Assembly: GCA_002440705.1 (NCBI GenBank)
Contig: DJVA01000010.1
Coordinates: 1 to 37,500, forward strand
Direction of reading: 5' to 3'
Source: Flavobacteriaceae bacterium UBA6268
GTDB taxonomy: Bacteria > Bacteroidota > Bacteroidia > Flavobacteriales > Flavobacteriaceae
Length of the DNA stretch: 37,500 nt
Shown here in pieces: positions 16,737 through 24,443 of the stretch (within the stretch, counting starts at the first letter, position 1; every line of letters starts with the position of its first letter). A program made the position numbers and the translations under genes. The notes beneath the pieces are model-generated. The model saw nothing but the letters and a program-made list of their open reading frames with translations, was not told the DNA's origin and did no database searches.

Positions 16737-16803
16737 ATTTATTTCAACCTCTGGCGAAAGACGTGCATGTTGCTCTAAACATAACTTTTTTGAAACATAG
16801 ATC
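16737..16803 (+). ncRNA. Candidate ribosomal protein L19 leader (cis-regulatory RNA)
   Basis: The predicted 5' leader of rplS contains a small hairpin (ATGTT / AACAT around GCTCTA) and a GCGAAAGAC stretch. A structured L19 leader has been described computationally in Flavobacteria, as far as I recall; I cannot confirm a match to that family without a covariance search. If it is that leader, L19 would bind its own mRNA and repress it. Confidence 0.45.
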
Positions 16804-17154
16804 ATGGAATCGTTAATTAAATTTGTACAAGACGAATTCGTAAACAAAAAAGAATTTCCGAATTTTTCAGCAGGAGATACCATTACAGCTTACTACGAAA
16901 TCCGCGAAGGTGAGAAAACAAGAACCCAGTTCTTCAAGGGAGTGGTCATCCAAGTAAAAGGTACCGGACTAACCAAAACCTTCACCATCCGAAAAATGTC
17001 TGGAACTGTTGGTGTGGAACGTATTTTTCCCGTTAACATGCCAGCCCTTCAAAAAATCGAAATCAATAAAAAAGGAAGTGTTCGTAGAAAACGTATCTAT
17101 TACTTCCGTGGGCTTACCGGTAAAAAGGCTCGCATAAAGGAGCGTAATTTCTAA
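16804..17154 (+). CDS. rplS: 50S ribosomal protein L19
   Basis: This ribosomal protein lies at the 30S-50S interface (bL19). The 116-residue sequence has family motifs FSAGDTITAYYEIREGEKTR (about 20-40), the GTVGVERIFP strand and the basic C-terminus RRKRIYYFRGLTGKKARIKER. It is transcribed from its own strong promoter and ends in a clear terminator. Confidence 0.98.
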   Translation: MESLIKFVQDEFVNKKEFPNFSAGDTITAYYEIREGEKTRTQFFKGVVIQVKGTGLTKTFTIRKMSGTVGVERIFPVNMPALQKIEINKKGSVRRKRIYYFRGLTGKKARIKERNF

Positions 17155-17179
17155 TTACAGACCCTTAAAGTTATATGAG

Positions 17180-17208
17180 GCGGCATTCTTGGGATGCCGC
17201 TTTTTTTA
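17180..17208 (+). terminator. Rho-independent terminator after rplS
   Basis: A perfect 7-bp stem GCGGCAT (17180-17186) / ATGCCGC (17194-17200) is followed by seven T. It lies 25 nt after the rplS stop. Confidence 0.92.
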
Positions 17209-17266
17209 TTCACATTTGTTAATAAGTGAGGTTAAAAAACTGTTATTATTAAGTTGTGTAAAAAAC

Positions 17267-17296
17267 TTGCACATTCAAATTCCTGTATTACATTAG
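17267..17296 (+). promoter_or_regulatory. Promoter of the candidate ncRNA
   Basis: TTG at 17267-17269 and TACATTAG at 17289-17296 are 19 nt apart. The -7 box differs from TAnnTTTG at one position. There is no credible ORF downstream until 17727. Confidence 0.5.
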
Positions 17297-17301
17297 CACT
17301 A

Positions 17302-17610
17302 TCAAAGTAATCGAAAGATTGCGGAGATACATAAAGTAACGTTCTTTATATAAGCTTTTCGTCATCGTATGTAGGTCCTTGGGGCTTTTAGTGCTAAGTA
17401 CCGAGATGCGAGGAGCTGAGCGAGACAGTAGATGGTCAGATTGGTTAATAATCAATAAAGCCGGAACATTGGTAACGCTCATTGAAACAAATCACAACTG
17501 CAGGGGTATAATAAACCTGCCCAGAACCGTAAAGGTTAGTTGGTAACGGTTTGATTCACAAGAAGCCATGTCAGAGTAGCAATACAATGATATGGCTTTT
17601 CTTGTTTTTT
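17302..17610 (+). ncRNA. Candidate structured non-coding RNA, class not assigned
   Basis: About 310 nt between rplS and icd hold no credible gene but look like an independent transcript: a promoter upstream, several local hairpins, and a terminator at 17560-17610 (an 11-bp stem AAGCCATGTCA / TGATATGGCTT with one wobble, then a T-run). Hairpins seen include GTAATC-GAAA-GATTGC (a GNRA-capped stem near 17311), CAGG/CCTG near 17500-17520, and AACCGT/ACGGTT near 17525-17550. I found no conserved rnpB core, tmRNA ends or tag, or SRP motif. A 6S-type RNA, for which a flavobacterial class exists, is one possibility I could not test. The next gene has its own promoter, so this is not obviously a leader. 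Confidence 0.5.
17560..17610 (+). terminator. Terminator of the candidate ncRNA
   Basis: Stem arms at about 17562-17572 and 17589-17599 with a loop of about 16 nt are followed by CTTGTTTTTT. The distance to the icd promoter is 35 nt. Confidence 0.7.
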
Positions 17611-17644
17611 ATACATAACCTAGACTTTCCTATTGTTACATTAC

Positions 17645-17675
17645 TTGAAAGCTAAAGCGCTAATCCTTATATTTG
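17645..17675 (+). promoter_or_regulatory. Promoter of isocitrate dehydrogenase
   Basis: TTG (17645-17647) and TATATTTG (17668-17675, exact TAnnTTTG) are 20 nt apart. Transcription is predicted to start near 17682, giving a leader of about 45 nt. Confidence 0.75.
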
Positions 17676-17726
17676 CAAGCCTTCCGAAATCTTGGAAGAT
17701 TAATCGCTTTTTGAAACTAACATCTC

Positions 17727-19952
17727 ATGAAAGACACAGCAAAAATTATCTATACCAAAACAGATGAAGCCCCATACCTTGCTACCCATTCCTTGCTACC
17801 CATCATAAAGGCATTCACAAAATCTTCCGGAATTAATTTCGAAACCAAGGATATTTCCCTCGCAGGTAGGATTCTGGCCAATTTTCCGCAATACCTCACC
17901 AAAGAACAGTGTGTGGAGGATGCGCTATCAGAACTGGGAGCTTTAGCCCAAAAACCAGAAGCCAATATTATCAAGCTACCGAATATTAGCGCTTCCGTTC
18001 CCCAACTCAATGCGGCGATAGCCGAATTGCAAGCCAAAGGCTTTAAACTTCCCGATTATCCCGAAGAGCCAAAATCCGACGAAGAAAAAAAAGTAAAGGC
18101 AACGTATGATAAAATAAAAGGAAGTGCTGTAAATCCCGTACTTCGAGAAGGCAATAGCGACCGAAGGGCTCCTTTGGCGGTTAAAAATTACGCAAAAAAA
18201 AATCCACATAGCATGGGTGCCTGGAGCGCAAACTCTAAAACCCAAGTGGCCACAATGCAAGCAGGTGATTTTAGGCACAATGAAAAATCGGTAACGCTTT
18301 CCAAAGCAGGGAGTCTCAAAATTATTTTAAACGACAATGCGGGCAACGAAATTACCCTCAAAGAATCCATTCCGGTACTTGCGGGCGAAATCGTGGATGG
18401 TACCGTGATGGAAAAGAAACCATTGATTGATTTTTTGACACAACAGGTAGCCAATGCACGAGAGCAGGGGATACTCTTTTCTTTGCACATGAAAGCTACC
18501 ATGATGAAAGTGAGCGATCCCATCATTTTTGGTCATGCTGTTGAAGTATATTTTGCCGAACTATTTAAGAAATATGGGGCCACTTTTGAAAAACTCGGGG
18601 TGGATGTAAATAATGGTTTTGGCGATTTGGTTTCAAAACTTCCCGAACTTTCCGCCGAAAAGAAATCCGAAATCGAAAAGGACATACAAAGCATCATGGA
18701 ACAAGGTCCTGACTTGGCCATGGTGAACAGTGACAAAGGCATTACCAACCTTCATGTTCCCAGTGACGTGATCATCGACGCCTCCATGCCCGCTATGATT
18801 CGCAATTCTGGCCAAATGTGGGATAAAGATGGGAAGACACGAGATACCCTTGCCGTAATTCCCGACAGCAGCTACGCTGGGGTTTACCAAGCTACCATCG
18901 ATTTTTGTAAGAAAAATGGCGCTTTTAATCCGGCCACAATGGGGACGGTCCCCAATGTGGGGCTTATGGCCCAAAAGGCAGAGGAGTACGGTTCCCATGA
19001 CAAAACATTTGAAATCCCCAGTGATGGGATCGTTAATGTAGCGGATGAAGATGGCAAGACCATTATGCAACATCATGTGTCCAAAGGAGACATCTGGAGA
19101 ATGTGCCAAGTAAAGGATGCCCCCGTTCAGGACTGGATTAAATTGGCCGTAAACAGGGCCAGGGCTACAGGGTGGCCAGCCGTATTTTGGTTGGATGAAG
19201 ACCGAGCCCATGATGCAGAACTTATCAAGAAAGTACAGCAGTATTTGCCCAAACATGATACCACAGGATTGGAAATTAAAATCCTTTCACCTGAAAAAGC
19301 TACCGAATACACCTTAGAACGGGTAAAAAATGGAGAAAATACCATTTCGGTTACCGGCAACGTACTTCGTGATTATTTAACCGATTTGTTTCCTATCCTG
19401 GAATTGGGGACCAGTGCAAAAATGTTATCCATAGTGCCACTGATGAATGGCGGAGGCCTATTTGAAACAGGTGCTGGAGGTTCGGCCCCTAAGCATGTGC
19501 AGCAGTTTGTGGAAGAAGGTCACCTGCGGTGGGATTCGTTGGGAGAATTCCTGGCCGTGGCCGTTTCGTTGGAGCATTTGGGGCATACATTCGACAATCC
19601 AAAAGCACTTTTGCTTTCGGAAACCCTCGATCAAGCTACCGAAAAACTACTCGAAAATGGAAAATCCCCTTCGCGCAAAGTGCACGAACTAGACAACCGG
19701 GGAAGTCATTTTTATTTGGCTTTGTATTGGGCCGAAGCACTAGCACGTCAAAATAAAGATGTTTCACTGAAAAATCAATTTCAATCCATTGCCGAATCCC
19801 TCGAAGCAAATGAAGCTGTGATTGTGGAGGAATTGAACCAAGCACAGGGAAGTGTTGTCGCTATTGGTGGGTATTATGCCCCAGACGAACAGAAGGTGAA
19901 CCACGAAATGCGTGCCAGCAAAACCTTCAATGGCATTCTTGCTAAACTGTAG
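17727..19952 (+). CDS. icd: NADP-dependent isocitrate dehydrogenase, monomeric type
   Basis: This TCA-cycle enzyme converts isocitrate to 2-oxoglutarate and CO2 with NADP. At 741 residues it is the monomeric (IDH-II) form and not the 415-residue dimeric one. It starts MKDTAKIIYTKTDEAPYLATHS. Recognisable blocks are SNRDSRRAP-like NSDRRAPLAVKNYAKKNPH (about 132-150), WSANSKTQVATM, and GGLFETGAGGSAPKHVQQF (about 574-592). It has its own promoter and a strong terminator. The monomeric enzyme is common in marine Bacteroidota. Confidence 0.97.
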   Translation: MKDTAKIIYTKTDEAPYLATHSLLPIIKAFTKSSGINFETKDISLAGRILANFPQYLTKEQCVEDALSELGALAQKPEANIIKLPNISASVPQLNAAIAELQAKGFKLPDYPEEPKSDEEKKVKATYDKIKGSAVNPVLREGNSDRRAPLAVKNYAKKNPHSMGAWSANSKTQVATMQAGDFRHNEKSVTLSKAGSLKIILNDNAGNEITLKESIPVLAGEIVDGTVMEKKPLIDFLTQQVANAREQGILFSLHMKATMMKVSDPIIFGHAVEVYFAELFKKYGATFEKLGVDVNNGFGDLVSKLPELSAEKKSEIEKDIQSIMEQGPDLAMVNSDKGITNLHVPSDVIIDASMPAMIRNSGQMWDKDGKTRDTLAVIPDSSYAGVYQATIDFCKKNGAFNPATMGTVPNVGLMAQKAEEYGSHDKTFEIPSDGIVNVADEDGKTIMQHHVSKGDIWRMCQVKDAPVQDWIKLAVNRARATGWPAVFWLDEDRAHDAELIKKVQQYLPKHDTTGLEIKILSPEKATEYTLERVKNGENTISVTGNVLRDYLTDLFPILELGTSAKMLSIVPLMNGGGLFETGAGGSAPKHVQQFVEEGHLRWDSLGEFLAVAVSLEHLGHTFDNPKALLLSETLDQATEKLLENGKSPSRKVHELDNRGSHFYLALYWAEALARQNKDVSLKNQFQSIAESLEANEAVIVEELNQAQGSVVAIGGYYAPDEQKVNHEMRASKTFNGILAKL

Positions 19953-19973
19953 CAATTTCAATACTATTTTTCC

Positions 19974-20002
19974 AAAGCCATCTTCGAAGATGGCTTTTTT
20001 TT
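19974..20002 (+). terminator. Rho-independent terminator after icd
   Basis: A perfect 10-bp stem (19974-19983 with 19988-19997) with a TCGA loop runs directly into a T-tract. It contains an in-frame ATG (19990) of the next gene, which is therefore unlikely to be that gene's start. Confidence 0.92.
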
Positions 20003-20017
20003 CTTACCAGAATACAC

Positions 20018-20025
20018 TATCTTTG
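20018..20025 (+). promoter_or_regulatory. -7 element of the TonB-receptor transcript
   Basis: TATCTTTG is an exact TAnnTTTG match located between the icd terminator and the receptor signal peptide. Transcription would begin near 20030-20032. No clear TTG -33 box is present, as that region is the T-tract of the terminator. Confidence 0.5.
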
Positions 20026-20037
20026 AAAGAAACTCCT

Positions 20038-22407
20038 TTGAAAAAGTACTTTTTTTTCCTCCTGCTTTTATTGCTAATTCAGTATTTTCAAGCGCAAGAA
20101 AAATTTACATTGAGTGGTACCGTAACGGAGGCTTCCACTGGCGAAACACTCATTGGGGTGAACGTCATTATCCCCAACCTGAATACAGGTACCGTAACCA
20201 ATGAATACGGGTTTTACTCCATCACACTTCCAAAAGGAACCTACGAGGTAAGCTACAGCAGCCTGGGGTTTATAACCCAGCGCAATACTATTTCCCTCTT
20301 TCAAAATATTTCGCAATCGGTTGCCTTAGAACCCGAAACCGAACAACTGGAGGAAGTGGTCATTACTGCCGACTCTGAACGGGCCAACATCCGGGCGCCC
20401 CAGATGAGCGTTAGTACCCTTACAGCAGGAACCATCAAAAGCATTCCAGTAGTCTTGGGAGAAGCCGATGTCATTAAATCGCTGATGATGCTTCCAGGGG
20501 TTACCAATGCCGGGGAAGGAGCTTCAGGCTTCAACGTGCGTGGTGGTGCAGCCGATCAAAACCTGATCCTTTTGGACGAAGCCACCATCTTCAACTCTTC
20601 GCACCTATTTGGCTTTTTTTCGGTGTTTAACCCCGACGCCATCAAGGACGTAAAACTATTCAAAGGGAGCATTCCCTCTAGGTACGGAGGCAGGGTGTCT
20701 TCGGTATTGGAAATTTTTCAGAAAGAAGGGAACAGTAAGGAATTTAAACTCAGTGGTGGCATTGGGGTCGTAGCCAGCAGACTTTTGGCCGAAGGCCCCA
20801 TACAAAAAGACAAATCCGCTTTCCTTTTGGGTGGCCGTGCCTCTTATGCGCACTTGTTCTTGCCACTATTTGACATTCAAAACAGTGCTTACTTTTATGA
20901 TTTGAACACCAAAATAAATTTCAGGCTTAACGAAAAAAACAGTCTTTTTTTATCTGGGTATTTTGGCAGGGATCTTTTTAGCATCAACGACAGCTTTGTG
21001 AACATTTATGGAAATGCACTGGGCAATTTCCGCTGGAACCATATTTTTTCCGACAAACTCTTCTCTAACCTTTCCTTGATCTATTCCGACTACTACTATG
21101 GTTTGGAGCTTGATTTCGTTGGATTTCAATGGGATTCGGGCATTCAGAATTTCAACCTAAAGTATGACCTCAAACATTACCTTAGCGACAAACTTCAGGT
21201 AAACTATGGTGTTAACAATATATATTACAGCTTCAATCCCGGCAAAATAAAACCAAATAACCCGGATTCTGGAATACTGGAAGACCAACTCACCAAAAAA
21301 TATGCAAACGAATCTGCGGTGTATCTAGACGTGCAGCACGACATCACCGAAAAACTCAGTGTAGAATATGGGCTTCGGGTAAGTCATTTCATTCGCTTTG
21401 GTCAAGATGAAATCTATGTCTATGAAGATGATAACCCCGTCATTTTCGACCGCTTTGAATTGATTTATCAAAAGGCCGAACCCATCGATACCATTGCTTC
21501 CAGTAGAAGCGATCAACTGGAATCCTTTACAAATTTAGAACCCAGAATATCTGTTGCCTATGCCTTTAATGATGATTTTTCCATCAAGGCAAGCTATACC
21601 AGGCTTTCGCAATATTTGCACTTACTTTCCAACACCAGCTCGCCAACACCCTTGGATGTTTGGACCCCCAGTGGGCCTTATGTAAAGCCCCAACTTTTGG
21701 ATCAATATGCATTTGGTGTATTTCGAAATTTATGGGATGGGCATTATACGCTGGAAACGGAAGTTTATTATAAAAAAGTACAAAACCGGATCGATTATAT
21801 TGATGGAGCCGACCTCATTGCCAACAATGCCATAGAACAAGTCATCCTGAATGGAGAGGCCAGGGCTTATGGGCTGGAAATCTTGCTGCGCAAAAACACC
21901 GGTGCCCTGCAAGGATGGTTGGCCTATACCCTTTCAAAATCAGAACAACGCACACCGCCAAGGGACGAACATGAAATAGGGATCAACCTTGGGGCATGGT
22001 ACAATACTCCCTACGACAAACCACACGATGTATCTGTTTTTGCCAGTTATGAACTGAACAACAACTGGAGTTTAAACACCAACATCGTGTACCAAACCGG
22101 GAGACCTACCAATTATCCCATTGGTCAATTCGAATTCCAGGAAATCATCATACCATATTACGGATTGCGCAACAAGGAACGCCTTCCCGATTACCATCGG
22201 ATGGACCTCTCCGCAGTTTACACCCCAACACCCCAAAAAACACGCAAGTGGACCAGCGAATGGGTCTTTAGTATTTACAACGTTTATAGCCGAAAAAATG
22301 CCGCTTCCATTAATTTTAGGCAAAACGAGGACACAGGTGTTAATGAAGCCGTGCGTACCTCAATTTTTGGCATTGTCCCTTCGGTTACCTATAATTTTAA
22401 ATTTTAA
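20038..22407 (+). CDS. TonB-dependent outer-membrane receptor with carboxypeptidase-like N-terminal domain
   Basis: This outer-membrane beta-barrel transporter is 789 residues from TTG 20038. After a signal peptide (KKYFFFLLLLLLIQYFQAQ) comes a CarboxypepD_reg-like domain (about 22-100, SGTVTEASTGETLIG), a plug (about 115-235, with FNVRGGAADQNLILLD and SRYGGRVSSVLEI) and a long beta-barrel. The open frame extends upstream to 19912, but that overlaps icd. The ATG at 19990 sits in the icd terminator, and TTG 20023 overlaps the -7 box, so TTG 20038 is the best start. The DUF4249 lipoprotein follows by 2 nt, a standard receptor/accessory pair. The ligand is unknown; there is no SusD homologue. 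Confidence 0.93.
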   Translation: MKKYFFFLLLLLLIQYFQAQEKFTLSGTVTEASTGETLIGVNVIIPNLNTGTVTNEYGFYSITLPKGTYEVSYSSLGFITQRNTISLFQNISQSVALEPETEQLEEVVITADSERANIRAPQMSVSTLTAGTIKSIPVVLGEADVIKSLMMLPGVTNAGEGASGFNVRGGAADQNLILLDEATIFNSSHLFGFFSVFNPDAIKDVKLFKGSIPSRYGGRVSSVLEIFQKEGNSKEFKLSGGIGVVASRLLAEGPIQKDKSAFLLGGRASYAHLFLPLFDIQNSAYFYDLNTKINFRLNEKNSLFLSGYFGRDLFSINDSFVNIYGNALGNFRWNHIFSDKLFSNLSLIYSDYYYGLELDFVGFQWDSGIQNFNLKYDLKHYLSDKLQVNYGVNNIYYSFNPGKIKPNNPDSGILEDQLTKKYANESAVYLDVQHDITEKLSVEYGLRVSHFIRFGQDEIYVYEDDNPVIFDRFELIYQKAEPIDTIASSRSDQLESFTNLEPRISVAYAFNDDFSIKASYTRLSQYLHLLSNTSSPTPLDVWTPSGPYVKPQLLDQYAFGVFRNLWDGHYTLETEVYYKKVQNRIDYIDGADLIANNAIEQVILNGEARAYGLEILLRKNTGALQGWLAYTLSKSEQRTPPRDEHEIGINLGAWYNTPYDKPHDVSVFASYELNNNWSLNTNIVYQTGRPTNYPIGQFEFQEIIIPYYGLRNKERLPDYHRMDLSAVYTPTPQKTRKWTSEWVFSIYNVYSRKNAASINFRQNEDTGVNEAVRTSIFGIVPSVTYNFKF

Positions 22408-22409
22408 TC

Positions 22410-23315
22410 ATGAAATCAGCCCTTCTTAGTGCATTATTGCTCACCCTGTTCATAGGTTTTGCTTCCTGTGAAGATGTGATCGAAGTAAATGTTCCAGTGG
22501 ATGAACCAAGGCTGGTAGTGGATGCCTTGATCCGTGTGGACACCACCAAGGAATTTGCAACGGTAAAAGTGAAAATATCCAAAACAAGCCCGTTTTTTGA
22601 ACCCATCCAACCAGTATCAGACATCAAGTCTATTTTTTTCTATTATGGAATTGAAAACGAATATGGGGAAGTAATCAATGGTGCCTATTCCAACCTTGCT
22701 GAATTAGAGCCCGGAAGCGGTTTGTATGAACCCGATCCAACATTTACAACCGACCAGAGAATCCATACCAATTTACTTGAAATTGGTATGACTTTCTGGA
22801 TGTTTGTTGAATATGAAGACCGCATTTATGCCGCCAAAACCAAATACGTACCCTCTGTTAAAATTGATGGTTTGGTCCAAGGAACAGGAACCCTGTTTGA
22901 CGAAAACGACACGGAGGCCATTCTCTCCTTTACCGATCAGCCAGAAGTAGAAAACTATTATGTTTTTGATTTTGATTTTGGGAATTTCCTGACTTCTGAG
23001 GATACCTACTATACCAATCAAGCTTTCAGTTTTTCCTATTTCTATGAGGAAGCCCTTGAACCCGGCGATGAAATTACGGTAAGTATTCTTGGCGCCGATG
23101 AAAAGTTTTACCGTTACATGAATTTATTGCTGGAGCAAACCGAAGGCGGATTTGGTATCTTTGAAACCCCAGCCGCAACAGTGCGTGGAAATATTTTCGA
23201 TGTAACGGGTATTGACAACCTCAATCAGTTTGACAATGTAGAGCAACCGGATAATTTTCCCTTGGGCTATTTTTCGGTTTCCCAAGAATTCACTAAAACT
23301 CTAGTAATCCAATAA
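22410..23315 (+). CDS. DUF4249 family lipoprotein
   Basis: This 301-residue putative outer-membrane lipoprotein has a signal peptide with the lipobox cysteine at C20 (FASCEDV) and the typical DUF4249 opening EVNVPVDEPRLVVDALI. Members of this family regularly sit directly downstream of TonB-dependent receptors like the one here (2-nt gap), and probably act as surface partners of the receptor. The mechanism is unknown. Its 3' end overlaps the convergent glycerate kinase gene by 15 nt. Confidence 0.88.
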   Translation: MKSALLSALLLTLFIGFASCEDVIEVNVPVDEPRLVVDALIRVDTTKEFATVKVKISKTSPFFEPIQPVSDIKSIFFYYGIENEYGEVINGAYSNLAELEPGSGLYEPDPTFTTDQRIHTNLLEIGMTFWMFVEYEDRIYAAKTKYVPSVKIDGLVQGTGTLFDENDTEAILSFTDQPEVENYYVFDFDFGNFLTSEDTYYTNQAFSFSYFYEEALEPGDEITVSILGADEKFYRYMNLLLEQTEGGFGIFETPAATVRGNIFDVTGIDNLNQFDNVEQPDNFPLGYFSVSQEFTKTLVIQ

Positions 23316-24443
23316 TGTTTCATAATGCCTTTTTAGAACCAAGAACGTTTTTTCGGAAACCAATCGGGGGGCATTTTCAAAGCTATAGGAAGAGGATTTG
23401 CTAGGGTCATAGAGCTCCTCGGCTTGTGACAAGCCAAGCGATTTCAATCCTTCGGCATCCAGATCCAACTTTCCACATACTGCCAATACTGGAATCTGGT
23501 ATTTGGTGGCTTCAACAATTAACCCGTGGATAAATTTTCCGTATCGGGTTTGTCCATCAATCTTTCCTTCACCAGTTATGATTACTTCAACGGCGTGTTT
23601 CTTGATCAAATTATCAAATTGGGCCAACTGCAATAAAAATGAAGTGCCGCTGATGTACTTCGCATTCAGGAAAGATTTTAATCCATAGGCCGTTCCCCCA
23701 GCAGCTCCCGAGCCATTGAGTGTGGCATAATCACAGCCCAATTCATTTTTTACCACTTCAGAAAAATAGGCCAGCCCGCGATCCAATTCAGCAATCATCT
23801 GTTCATTGGCACCCTTTTGCCGCGCATAGGTATACGCCGCTCCCTCCATTCCAAAAAGGGGATTCAAGACATCATTAATAGCAAAAAATTGAATGTTCTG
23901 GAAACTTTCAGGCCTCGAAATTCGTACTACTTTTGCTAAATTCTCCCCAATTGGCGCTAACTCATTACCTTGGGCATCAAAAAAATTGAAACCCAACGCC
24001 TTGGCAATACCCATTCCAGCATCATTGGTAGCACTACCCCCAATTCCTAAATAAATTTTTTGAGCGCCTTTTTCAATAGCTTTCTGAATTTGTATGCCAG
24101 TCCCAAAGGTAGAGGTAATGGCTGGATTTCGCTCTTTTACGGAAAGCAACTCAATACCGGATGCCTGTGCCAATTCGATGTAAGCGGTGTTCGTAGCCTT
24201 GTGCCAAAGGAATTTTCCTGAAATTGGCTCTCCCAAAGGGTTTAGGGTATTTGTAGCAATTTCTTCCAAACCCTTCAAATGAACTGCTACGGCTTTAAGA
24301 AACCCCTCGCCACCATCGGATGCGGGAAGCGTGATGCATTTGGCCTTGGGATTGAAAAATTTCACACCTTGCTTCATAGCCTGGAGCACACCATCGGTTG
24401 ATAAACAATCCTTAAAGGAATCCGGTGCCAATAATACCGTCAT
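23301..24443 (-). CDS. Glycerate kinase (GarK/GlxK type)
   Basis: This 380-residue kinase phosphorylates D-glycerate, normally to 2-phosphoglycerate in this bacterial class (PF02595), which then enters lower glycolysis. The family motifs are LLAPDSFKDCLS (about 4-15), LPASDGGEGF (about 39-48), STFGTGIQIQKAI (about 131-143) and IGGSATNDAGMGIAKALG (about 153-170). It overlaps the upstream symporter gene by 4 nt (ATGA), and that gene is 3 nt from the glycoside hydrolase gene, so it is the last gene of a tight operon. Context indicates that it consumes glycerate released by the hydrolase. Confidence 0.95.
   Translation of the reverse strand: MTVLLAPDSFKDCLSTDGVLQAMKQGVKFFNPKAKCITLPASDGGEGFLKAVAVHLKGLEEIATNTLNPLGEPISGKFLWHKATNTAYIELAQASGIELLSVKERNPAITSTFGTGIQIQKAIEKGAQKIYLGIGGSATNDAGMGIAKALGFNFFDAQGNELAPIGENLAKVVRISRPESFQNIQFFAINDVLNPLFGMEGAAYTYARQKGANEQMIAELDRGLAYFSEVVKNELGCDYATLNGSGAAGGTAYGLKSFLNAKYISGTSFLLQLAQFDNLIKKHAVEVIITGEGKIDGQTRYGKFIHGLIVEATKYQIPVLAVCGKLDLDAEGLKSLGLSQAEELYDPSKSSSYSFENAPRLVSEKTFLVLKRHYETLLDY

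Noticed and set aside
17288..17482. 64-codon minus-strand frame in the rplS-icd interval
   Set aside because: It is low quality with no conserved motif and no promoter; the plus-strand promoter and terminator fit a non-coding RNA better.
18633..19256. 207-codon antisense frame inside icd
   Set aside because: It is a shadow of a highly conserved enzyme with strong codon bias.
19912..20037. TonB receptor starting at 19912 or ATG 19990
   Set aside because: The first overlaps icd by 41 nt and the second sits in the icd terminator hairpin; neither gives a proper signal peptide n-region.
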